DNA of 64,000 nt from Artocarpus heterophyllus (Eukaryota; Streptophyta; Magnoliopsida; Rosales; Moraceae): positions 1,967,530 to 2,031,529 of the forward strand of contig CM046332.1 of assembly GCA_025403435.1 (NCBI GenBank), given 5' to 3'. Numbering within the stretch: the first letter of the stretch is position 1; every line of letters starts with the position of its first letter. The notes below the pieces were generated by a model. The model had not been told where the DNA came from, did not search any database, and saw only the letters and a program-made list of their open reading frames with translations. Shown piece by piece: positions 32,671-42,757 of the stretch. The position numbers and the translations under genes are program-made.

Positions 32671-33438
32671 ATTTCGCTTAGTGTACTTCTATTTTTCCTA
32701 CCTTGCAAGATAAAGAGAAGAGCTATTCCTTTCATATTCAAATCCCTTCTATTTTTGCCAGTTCTGAAGCAATCTCTTCTAAGGCTTAGAAGACTCAGAA
32801 AATCAAAATAAAAAATGCTGCAAATCTTATTTCTTTACTAAAGATCACCCATTCTGAATCATTCGGTTAAGAGAAAAAGTCTAAGGTCTGGACTTATAGC
32901 TGATGCTTCCAATCAGCTTTCTGTCATCCCTGACCTGCCGTAGGCCCCTTAGTCCCAATTGAAGCTAGCCCTAGTAAGAAGAAATCTTCTAGATCATCTA
33001 ACCTTGCTTCCGCATCAGGTCGAAAGAGAAAAATGATTTTACCTGAAATCCCTATTTTTGGTAAGTTTCTACTAAGAAGCAAAAAACTCAAGGCTCAAAT
33101 ACCAAAGATGGGCCCTCTGACCAGGTTCCTCTCAATTCCAATTATGTTTCTGTTGGTCAAACTTCTGATAAAGGAGATCAAAATAAGTTAAGGAAAAAGA
33201 GATTGATCGGTTAGAAAGTAGTGCAAAAGAGAGATCATGGGGTTGTCTTGAAAGAGGTTTAGTCAAAAGAACATGAAGTTGCTCCAGAAGAACACAAAGT
33301 TTCTATAGAGGAAACTTAGGCAGAAGGAAATGCTTTTAAAGAAATTGATCTTCAACAGGATGAGGTCCTAAAGAGTAATGACGTTGTCGGAGTGACTTAA
33401 TCCAAAACAGATAATCAAAAATCGATTACGAAAGAGGG

Positions 33439-33570
33439 GGTGTCTGACCTAGAGGGAGCTATTTTTGAAGGAGGAGTTGAGAAAGCTATTTCAAATTCAG
33501 AACGCGTCTGAACTAGAGGGGGCTCCTTCTAAAGAAGGATTTTGGAAAGCTGTCTCTAATTCAAAGCATG
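33439..33570 (+). repeat. Two-copy ~66-bp coding duplication
   Basis: The block encoding DLEGAIFEGGVEKAISNSER is followed at once by a diverged copy encoding ELEGAPSKEGFWKAVSNSKH. Confidence 0.7.
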
Positions 33571-34063
33571 TATTGCCAATTTCCTAACCCTCATCTCACC
33601 ATTCTTTTGAGGTAACTCGGTCTGTATATTCTTTGCATATGCCTAGTTTTCTCTCTTCAGAGCTCCATCCACCTGTTTGTCCATCCTCTTCTTTTCTTTC
33701 TCAGACTCTGTCCCGTTTTGGGGCTCCAACTTCTTTATCTTCCTTTCCATTTTCTATACCACTTTCTTCTCCTGAAGTCCCTACAGATGCAGATTGGGCT
33801 TCTAGTGTTATCGGAAATACACCTCACTCACCTTCAGCTCCTATCATGGCAAGAGTCCCTTCTTCAAGACCTTCTTCTCTATTATTGGATCAGATGAATC
33901 TTCAATCTTTGAGAGAAATTTCTACGAATCTTTCATATATTTCTAGCCTGACCATTTTGTCTGCTCCGTCTGTACCTTCCACCACTCTCCCGTCAAGCGA
34001 ATCTCCTTTTCTAATCAGCGTTCTTGCCCCACTGAGGTCTCTTATTACTTGGCTTTGTTTGAG

Positions 34064-34150
34064 GTAAAACAATCATTGTCAATACTTAGGCTTGTATTAG
34101 TTATAAAATTATCTTGCTTTCTAGTTAGTATGTGCTTTTTATGATTGCAG
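34064..34150 (+). other. Predicted 87-bp intron in degenerate gene
   Basis: TTTGAG/GTAAAAC at the donor and TTTTTATGATTGCAG/TATGAG at the acceptor. The flanking frames join in phase (...EVSYYLALFE + YECVATKFSSALEK...). AT-rich and 87 bp, a normal size for a plant intron. Confidence 0.55.
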
Positions 34151-34280
34151 TATGAGTGTGTTGCTACCAAATTTTCTTCTGCCCTAGAGAAGTCTGAGAT
34201 TCAAAAATCAAAGCTTATTGAAAACTTGAAAAATCTGAAAAAGGGAAAAAAATACATCCTCGACAAGTAAATAGAATACA

Positions 34281-36643
34281 CAACATCAAATCAATATTAA
34301 ATATATAAAATCCTTTGATTTAATCATACAAGAATTTAATCATACTAACTAGACATACAATAATTTAATCATTGAATTTTAGATTTGAGTTCATCAATAT
34401 TCACAACAACAGCGCTAAAAACTTGTTATGAATTTTTGAGAATGCAAGTGGATGTTATCGTTGTCAAGCAATAAAGTTCATAAAACAAGTATTGTCCCAC
34501 AATGACTAATTAATATTAACTACCGAAATTATGTCAACTCTAGTTTTATTTAAACAAATTGAAAAAATGATAATTTTCATAAAAATAAAAATTAAGCAAT
34601 TAAATTAAAAGTGACAGTAATTTTTACAATAGCTCGTTTCTGATTTCACCAAATTAATCCTGCTCAAATTTTCAAAATTGCAATCAATCTAATTATTCTT
34701 ATGCTGACAATGAATTTCTCTAATTTAATTATAAATCTTTCTCAAGCATCAATAATTATATCTCAAGCATGCATATCCTGCATCTCTGTCAAGATTAACA
34801 TGTTGAAATTCATTAAAAACAAGAAATCACAAAAACTATACTATACTCATAATTATCTCTAACTTATAATATTCTAATGGCATCATAATCATGGGACATA
34901 TTTAACTATCACTTCTCAATCTCAGAATTAAATACCAAATCATGCAAAAGTTGGCCAGACAATCACACGCATTAGCAACAAATTTTAACACTCAGCAATA
35001 TGGAATAAACATTAATTAAATTGAAAATTGAAAATTATGAACAATCATAATTCAACTACATCGTAGCCATAGATTAGGAAATTAAAATATGCTAGAAATA
35101 TTAAACATTCTAACAAGAGTATTAAACATTAGACAAGAGCAAAAGAAAAAACTAGTTTCAAGATTGAAGCCAAAATCCATTCCCGGGTGATTCTTCTTCC
35201 TCGTTATACATAGCCACTCCTTTATCCTTTGCTATCAAAAGGTCTAGAAAATAACACTAAAATTGTCTATTTATACACTTGGATTCGTAAGGATAAAATT
35301 TGAAACAAACAACAAAATTTCTTAAAAATTTTATGAACTAACGTCTCAACACTGGCTTTCTAGAGTCGCGACACCTGCCATTTTATTACGAGATCTTTAC
35401 TTTGGTATACTGGCATTGCGACGTGACTGTGATTCATGAGCATTCTATCCAAATTTCATGCTCTTTGTCCCACCAGCATTGTGACTGTGATTCATGGGCA
35501 TTGCAACACTAGCCGATCTATACAAATTCACCTTTTTTTAATCAATTCAAGCCATTTTTGCCTCTGATATTCTCAGAGTCAATCCAAAATGCTATCTCCT
35601 TTCTAACCTATGTAATAAACATAAAACCAAGTGTAAATCCAAGAATAAACTCTCAAAAACCGACAAATAGCTAAGATAAAAGTACCAAATTTCAAGTGCA
35701 AAAGTCACTGATCAAATACCCCTAAACTTAACTTTTTCCTAGTCCTCAAGCAAAAGAAAGAAAAAGAAAAAGAAAACTAACACTTAAAGTATTGATCCTA
35801 TCATCAATTGCAAACAGATGTAAAAGATTATATTTAAAGTATAGCTCAAAGAAAACTCTAGAAATTATAAATACATAAAATTTCAATTCAAAAACTAACC
35901 TTATCATACCTTAGATCCTTCAGGTGTGTATATGTATATAGTCTCTCTCACTTAATCATTACAACTCAAATGAATTTATACTAACAAGTGAACTATGATG
36001 GACCTCTAGATTAAAGAACATTGCGAACTCCATAGGCTTAATTTTTGAATCACTCTTCATTAATATAGACTACATCACATCAAAGATCATTAGGACTTTA
36101 TTAGGGTTGTATTGTTCAGCCAGAGTTAAAGTGAAGATATTGGGTATATGCAGCTCAAAATCACCAATAAGCACACAATTTATTCAAGGTTCTTTTTAAG
36201 AGCTCAATGTATTTCACTAATCTCTCCTTTCAAGCCTATTTCAAACCTAATTTCATCATCCGCTTAATTTCTCTTTTTTCTGTTATTTTTTCATTTGAGT
36301 TGCTACACCCCAAAACTTATGTATTGCATACACCAACAAGAAGTATAGCACTCTTTTTTTTTTTTCGAGAAAATAAGCACAACCCCTAAATAATCTCATT
36401 CACAACACCACCCATCCTCCCATAGCATATTTCAATGCAATGAATTTTTTTTATAAAGATCAAATCATACTTGTGGGTTTCAATGTGACAGTTTGGAAAG
36501 AATTACGTAAAAGTTAGGGAAAATTTGGGTGACAATGAAAAGGATGAATTAGGCTCATTAGGGTGACTAGGGATATAAATATATCAAAGGTTGGCTCAAA
36601 AGGCTCAATCGGTCCAAGGATGGCCTAAATCATGTTAGGATTG
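34281..36643. repeat. Non-coding retroelement-type dispersed repeat, copy 2
   Basis: Shares anchor phrases with 14933-16400: AAGTATTGTCCCACAATGAC (34487) and CAAATACCCCTAAACTTAAC followed by TTTTTCCTAGTCCTCAAGC (35714-35752). It continues with phrases such as AAAATCACCAATAAGCACAC (36158). No open frame with a motif. Tentatively the non-coding part of a Ty3/gypsy Tat-type or LARD element. Confidence 0.4.
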
Positions 36644-38757
36644 TGGTTAGACATAGTGCCCTAAGAAGTAAAATGTTGTAATATGTTTTTGGAGACATTT
36701 TATCAATAAAGAGTTTATTTATTATTCATATACCTAATGTTGTCCTTTTTTATGTTCATATCTATTAAATGTATGATAAGCAAATAAAAGTCTAAAACTA
36801 TCGGTCTAAACCTTTAAGAATCATGCATATGATAGACAGATTATATGGATGACATGAATCTCAAAGGTGATGGTATAAATCATAAAATTTGCATCCCAAG
36901 GAATAAAGTTGGATGCTTTATTCATGCTAAGATTGTTATATTGTGTACATCCCTAATAGGAGATGGCTTGTCTTGGTCATTGGAGTAGGATTTCACGAGT
37001 AGAAACATTGGTACATTGTCATAGGTGATGATGTATTAGAGCAGGACATAAAAGTTGTATTGCTTGGTTAATAATTCTGTTTGTGCAAAACAATTCATTT
37101 TAGACAATCATATATGTTGTGTCTTAATCCTGAAATGACTAATGGGCCCGTATTCTTGACTTATGTCTTTTGACATACCAAAGGGTGACATCCTGATTTA
37201 ATGATGGTACGCATACTGGTTGATTGGAGACATGACTCTTGATTCACATAGGCTCATTAATTATAAATATAGAATCCATAGCTCTTCTTGTAGAGTTAGT
37301 GATATTCTCTTATATGCATTATCTTGTAATTGGAAGAATGGAGTGCTCAACCATTAGGATACATAGGTGTAACTAAATGGTATACTGTCTATGGATAGTA
37401 AGTATTCCAATGATGTGATAATAGAACGTAAGATTAAAATAATCGAGAAGGTAAAACAGAATTAATCTTTAAGCCAATTATAAATATCCTATGGGGATGT
37501 AATACATTATGATATGTCATGGACAGTTAGCTTATTGAAGCTTTGGGGCCATTTGGTATTGTTTTTAAGATAGGTGAAAATGTTTTTGTTTTGAAAAATG
37601 AGAATTTTTTGGGAATTGTGCTGAGAGTGTTTTTAAAATTTTTGCCTCGAAAATCGTGCAAAAATATTTCTAAAAATTTTGATAACAAAACCAAATGGGC
37701 CCTTCGTAATTTTATATAGTTCAAGAGTATAGTTTTAAGTTTTTAATGGAGTAGTGTTAGAGTTGATAGTTATAAAATATGTATTTAGGATATTGTATTT
37801 TATATTATAGGAGCTTGAACTATGTATGTCCATCGAATCCTCTTTATTAGCTCATAATAAATCCTGTAACGATACGGCATGCTTTCATTACATATTGGTG
37901 ACTTATGTGAAATTATTATATTGCCTAAAATTTGATAAGATTGGATTTATTAATTCATGTTAGTTTATCAGTTGAATTAATTTTGTAAATTAATTCAAGA
38001 TAAACATGTTGATTTATGGATAATATTTTATTTTTTATGGGATTATCCGGACATGACTATTTTAATTCTATAACTTCCCTATTGGGTTATTTGAATTAAA
38101 ACTGAGGCTCTATCCAAGAATCTCAGGTGGAAAATAAGATATTCTCATGGATCATGATTATCGTAAGTTCGATAGGCTGATGGGAAACTTTGGCTTGTCA
38201 TTGGAGTAAGTTTAATAGGCCGATCTCCTAGATTGGCTTGTAAACTATGTGATAATTTGTATACGCATTTTAGACATGTTTTTCATTAGAATTTGATCCA
38301 AACTTGAATTTTGAGGCATAATCTGAGCAGGTTTAGCCACAAATTTGACCACTATAAATAGGGGTGAGTTTTCTCAATTATTAAGATCATTTGAGAAGCA
38401 TAGAGTGAGTACTCTAGTTTGAAAAACTCTAAAACTTTTGGAGAACTGTTGTTCAACATCAAGAACCTTAGTTTTAGGTCTTCTCAAGTGGTTGGAAGGA
38501 GAGTCACCAGAGGAAGAGCTGTACGACGTGTGACCACCTACAATGCGATCATGGATAAAAAATAGCAAAGAAGACCAGTTAATTGAGACTCTTCTAGAAC
38601 GTTCTTCTCCACATAGATTCAAGTCCACTTCAGTATATAAAAGAGGTTAGTATGATCTGTGATTAATTAATGTATTTAGCATGTCAAACTTATGTTTTGG
38701 AAAATACTTTGATTTAAAATTTTTAAAATTCTACTGCGTACTCATTTTTCAATAATT
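36644..38757 (+). mobile_element. Angela-like LTR, decayed, carrying a MITE
   Basis: Starts TGGTTAGACATAGTGCCC (one base longer than the usual TGTTAGACAT) and follows the solo LTR at 29552-31511 along its whole length to ...CTCATTTTTCAA. TATA box TATAAATAG at 38353-38361. It is followed by only the first bases of a primer site (ATTGGT, 38755-38760), which run straight into another LTR, so the element's internal region has been lost in a fusion. No clean target duplication. Confidence 0.8.
37544..37701. mobile_element. ~158-bp palindromic MITE inside LTR
   Basis: Ends GGGGCCATTTGG and CCAAATGGGCCC are inverted repeats with one mismatch in 12, and the arms extend imperfectly inward. Removing it with one copy of CTT restores GAAGCTTCGTAATTTTATAT, the sequence present in sister LTRs. 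The 3-bp duplication fits PIF/Harbinger, while the terminal GGGCCATTTGG looks hAT-like, so the superfamily is unresolved. Confidence 0.75.
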
Positions 38758-40165
38758 GGTGCCCTAAAGAATAAATAATTTGATTGTATTTATGACATTT
38801 TTGGTGAAATAAATAATAATGCAAACATTTTATGTATTGATAATGGCCCTCATATTGCTTTCATATTAATGATCGTATATTAGCAACCATGTGCTCTGTG
38901 ACAGTTAGAACCAAATCTTGTAATTGGGCATATATGGAGTTTATATGCAAAAAGATCCAATTTGAAGATTAGTAGTCTAAATTATAAAGCCCACAGTCTA
39001 TGTACAGAGTTAGGCACTTTATACATGATTAGACTATAATAGGGATCTACATCCAATTAGGGAGGCAATTTATCGTGGCTGTTGGAACAGATTGACTCTA
39101 TGGTAGACATCATAGACTAGACTGGACCAAAAGTTGAATCAATTTAATAATAATTCTGTTTAACTTGAATCAATTCTTTTTAAATAATAATTTATGTGTC
39201 ATCTTAATTTTGAAGTAGATTCATGACTCTATCTTTATAGCTTGTATCCTTTGATATGCCAAAAACAAAAGTTCCAATGACCGAACACTCCATTGTCCAT
39301 ATGTTAGAAGTGCAATATATATTCGATGAGAGCATAATTCATAGACACAGAATCCATAGCTATCTAACAAAGAGTCAATGCTATCCTTTCAAAGGCATTA
39401 TTTAGGTATTGGAAAATATAACAAGGCCACAGTCATCTAGATACATATAGTAACCGAATGATATTCTTTTTTGTATGTGTTATAAAAGGAATGAATTTTC
39501 CAATGGTGAGATAATGGAACTTTGAGATAAAATAATCAGAAGATAAAATGGAACTAAATCTTTCATCTGATTATGAATAACCTATGGGATACACATAATA
39601 TGAGAGGACATGGAGAATACTTATATTTTAGGAGTCTAGTAATACGGTGTATTATCAAGAGTGCAGCTTCAAGTTTATAGTGGAGAGACACTAAAGTTAA
39701 TAATTAAATGACAAATTAATCGAGGATTAATTTATCTATTATTATTAGAGCTTGAAAATATATGTCTATAGAGTCCTAATGCTAGCTTATTGATTCCTTT
39801 ATGACAGATAAACAAGTTTGGTTTTCTATGAGTAAGACAAAAGTATACGTGAGTCGGGCCATTGGCCCTTATGGGGCACATGGGCCATAGTTTAGGTTTG
39901 GACTATTAATGGGCGTCGGCCTGCTAAAGTGTGGCGCCTATGTATTCATTTCATGGAAAATTAATTATTTAATTAATTTTGAAAAATAATTATTCAAATT
40001 AGTAAGTGAAATTTTGGATAATTAATTAATTAAATTTGTATTTGAATAATTAATTTAAATCCAAGTTGAATTTGAATTATGGATGAAGGATAATTATTCA
40101 TAATTATTTAAATTAGATAATTGAATTTTAATTTAAATTGAATTGATTGAATTAAAGTTATCCTT
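38758..40165 (+). mobile_element. LTR of a related, diverged copia subfamily, 5'-truncated
   Basis: Starts at GCCCTAAAGAATAAATAATT (equivalent to position ~13 of the Angela-like LTR). It keeps the same layout (TTTATACATGATTAGACTAT..., AGACACAGAATCCATAGCTA) at much lower identity. The final 200 bases are AATTAATT-rich. It ends where a minus-strand LTR piece begins. Confidence 0.6.
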
Positions 40166-40327
40166 GTTGGCAAACGAGTACGCAGCGAAATTTTAAAACT
40201 TTTAAATCAGAGTATTTTTCAAAACATAAGTTTGACATAGTACATACATAAATTAATCACAAATCTTACTAACCTTTTTTGTATACTGAAGAGCACTAGC
40301 AATAAGTGAAGAGAAAAATGTTCCAAG
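40166..40327 (-). mobile_element. LTR 3'-end fragment, minus strand
   Basis: Starts TTGTTGGCAAACGAGTACGC, then GCGAAATTTTAAAACTTTT, matching the inverted LTR ends at 45898 and 57296 (TGTTGGAAACGAAGTGCGCAG). Homology stops near GAGAAAAATGTTCC. Confidence 0.75.
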
Positions 40328-40974
40328 ACTGTTGATAGGTGATGAAGTGTTTAAGATGGGTGAGGAATATCAAAGTAGTTTTTGGGAAGTCAAAAAATAA
40401 GAACAATGCACCAGTGGGAGAAGGACCGTAAGAAGAAGTCAATTTTCTTTCAACTTCCATACTAAAGTGCTCTATTCATTTGTCACTGTTTGGATATTAT
40501 GCACATTGAGAAGAACGTTTGCTAATCGATAGTGGGTACATTGCTTGACATTCCTAGAAAAACTAAAGATGGTCTTAATGCATGGTTGAATCTTGCCAAA
40601 ATTGAAAATAAGAGGTGATTTGTCTGCTGAGACAAGGGACGCTTGGACTTACTTGCCTCTAGCAAAGTACACCTTATCGAGACAAAAGAATAAAAAGTTT
40701 TGTGAATGGCTTGCTTCAGTCAAAGTTCCAAAAGGGTATTCCTTAAACTTTAAAAATGATGACAATGAAGGTCTTGAAGTGTGTTGGCATGACGACACAT
40801 GATTGTCACACTTTTGATGTAACAATTGTTACCACTTACATTGTGTGGAATTCTTCCGTCAGAGATGAGATACCCATACAAAGTTTTGTTTCTTCTTCAA
40901 CTTCATATTCTCCAAGGTGATAGATCCAATGAAGCTTGATACAATACAAGTAGAGTTGGTAAAGACCTTGTGCA
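40328..40974 (+). pseudogene. Isolated TNPD (CACTA) exon fragment
   Basis: On the plus strand: GDEVFKMGEEYQSSFGKSK (about 40340), KKKSIFFQLPY, then MHIEKNVC-stop-SIVGTLLDIPRKTKDG (40499 on), TYLPLAKYTLSRQ...FCEWLASVKVPKGYS (40593-40802 frame) and a DUF4218-like start (QQLLPL...RGILPSE). The order matches the middle of TNPD, but frameshifts and stops abound. No CACTA ends or subterminal repeats surround it. It is stranded between LTR pieces, and the outer Angela-like element starts directly at its right edge. Confidence 0.8.
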
Positions 40975-41173
40975 TGTTAGACATGTATGCCCTAAGGAGT
41001 AAAAATGTAATATGTTTTTGGAGACATTTTTTTGTTAGACATGTATGCCTAAGGAGTAAAAATGTAATAAGTTCTTTTGAGACATTTTTATCAATAAAGA
41101 ATTTATTTATTGTTTATATACCAAATCTTGTCCTCTTTACGTTCATATTTGTTGAATGTATCTTAAGCAAACA
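40975..41173 (+). repeat. Collapsed 5' LTR of outer element (199 bp)
   Basis: Only the first ~140 bases of the ~2-kb family LTR remain, and the first 58 bases occur twice (TGTTAGACATG at 40975 and 41033). The sequence then jumps from AAGCAAACAAT straight to the primer site. In intact copies AACAAT occurs both at this LTR position (60297 area) and at the LTR/primer junction, so a deletion through AACAAT microhomology explains it. The LTR TATA box is lost. Confidence 0.85.
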
Positions 41174-41175
41174 AT

Positions 41176-41186
41176 TGGTATCAGAG
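41176..41186 (+). other. Primer-binding site of outer element
   Basis: TGGTATCAGAG, matching initiator Met tRNA, directly after the collapsed LTR. Confidence 0.85.
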
Positions 41187-42757
41187 ACATGGTTTTTACA
41201 TAAATTTACGAGTTTGTGAAGATATTGTATGTATAAATTTTGTGATCTTAATCTCTCCTATGCTTGAATTGAATTTTACAGAGAGATAGCACTCTAGGTT
41301 TCTATATATTATATATGTTGTCATGGATTTTGTGGTGAATGTTCATTAATTAATTATGGTTGATTAAATCATTATTTAATTATTTATTAATTAATTAATT
41401 TATACCGGTTATGGTTTCTTAGAGGTTAGAATGTGTATCCAGATTTTTCATGTAATTAGATGGCAGACTATCATCTCCGTCTAGGAATTATTATTTATTT
41501 ATAAATTTGTAAGAATTTTGTAATTAAAAAATTATTTAGACAAGACGGATCTAGAAGATTGATGATGACACTCCTAGATATTTCCTGAGTCTCTAATTTT
41601 ATGTTTTTGAATTGTTGAAAATAAAATTGATGAATTGCATTAAAAAATTGTATTTTCTGAAATGGGACATTTCTACTCGATCGGCATGCCGAACCTCACA
41701 GTTCAGCAGGCCGATGGTCACAGATCGGTAGGCTGGACGTGAGGTTCGACAGGCCGTCAGTGGGGCAGAAATCAGGTGGCTTTGGTGGTAGGTCTAACTT
41801 GCATGATCGTCAGGTCGATTACCCGAATCAGCCTGCCGACTGAGAACTAAAAAATTTCCAGAAAAGGTGCAGTTTTTATTTTATTAAATTTGGATAAGAC
41901 CAGAAATATGAAGTATTTGATTTATACGGGATTGAAGACTTGAAGGGGGGCATTACATGAAGAAGGATACAGCTTGAGGATTCAACGATGAAGAATCGAT
42001 AATATGTCTCGATTATTATCAGGTAATCTTAGTTTTTTATTCTCTAAGGTGGAGCCATAATATTACGGTTATTATTATTTTGCTTGTAGCTTTGCTTGTC
42101 TGCATTATAATATGATTTGTCATGTATATTGATAACATGTCATATAGAATAGGAAGTACTGCTCATATTAAAATTTTTCATGCATATTCTTAAAATAAAA
42201 CCTTGATTTCAAAAGATTGAGTGGGAGAAGGTTTTTGAAGAGAGAACCTAAGGCCTCCATCATTGGTCCATAAGTAGAACATGGTGATCCCGACCCCTAG
42301 GAAAGGATTTCTATCATGTACCAGATTGGATCTTTGAGAGGATAAGGTATTTTAGCATGATTTATGATTGAACACCCCTAGGTGGTGATTATAAATCATG
42401 GATAAAATATTAAAACGATGGTTATACACTCACGTTAATTTTATTATTAACCTCCCCTAGGAGCTTTGTTAATAAAATTAATGGCCAAAGAAACGATTAT
42501 TAATATATGCTGGATCATACGGGTCCTGGATGACATATATTAATCAGGAGGGGATCCGTATTCCTGATTGAATTTAGCATGACTCCCCTAGGAGCTTGTT
42601 GAATTTTGAGTTGGGAATTATTGTTATAAGGTTGTGATATTTTCAAGGTTTTGACACATAAACACATTTGTACTTTTTACATGATTTTGTTATCTTATTA
42701 AATTATTATGATATGTTTACTTATGTTCGGTATATGATTCTTTATTGTAGATTAAAA
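41187..42757 (+). other. Outer element leader with TCGG-N4-CCGA hairpin cluster
   Basis: Non-coding leader equivalent to 55634-57282 of the inner element. Between 41676 and 41850 it carries about six copies of a short near-palindrome (for example GATCGGCATGCCGAAC, CAGCAGGCCGAT, CAGCCTGCCGAC), far more GC-rich than its surroundings. Confidence 0.7.

Larger units (their letters stand above)
31684..34276 (+). pseudogene. Degenerate gene resembling PF04195 'putative gypsy-type transposon' protein
   Basis: A frame from the ATG at 31684 (MPIKISSIIIQEIR, then a stop) contains QLPLHPLFHKFFNNLNLRPN and NPNAFLNFV. This is like the LPLHPFF..FL..F.I.P.QL.PN signature of PF04195 proteins in plant mobile elements. 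Further right are a Lys/Arg/Ser-rich patch near 32970-33060, a tandem acidic repeat (33439-33570), a Ser/Pro-rich region (33633-34060) and a short coiled coil (YECVATKFSSALEKSEIQKS, 34151 on) ending at a stop near 34268. Multiple stops and frame changes show it is dead. An intron separates the last two parts. Family assignment is tentative. Confidence 0.4.

Noticed and set aside
33633..34067. 144-codon frame (Ser/Pro-rich) as an intact gene
   Set aside because: The frame used by the downstream exon across the intron is a different one, and the sequence is low complexity; better seen as part of the degenerate gene.
41676..41850. Regularly spaced palindromes as a CRISPR-like array
   Set aside because: Units are short, diverged and in both orientations, with no conserved spacer length, in a plant retroelement leader; no cas genes.
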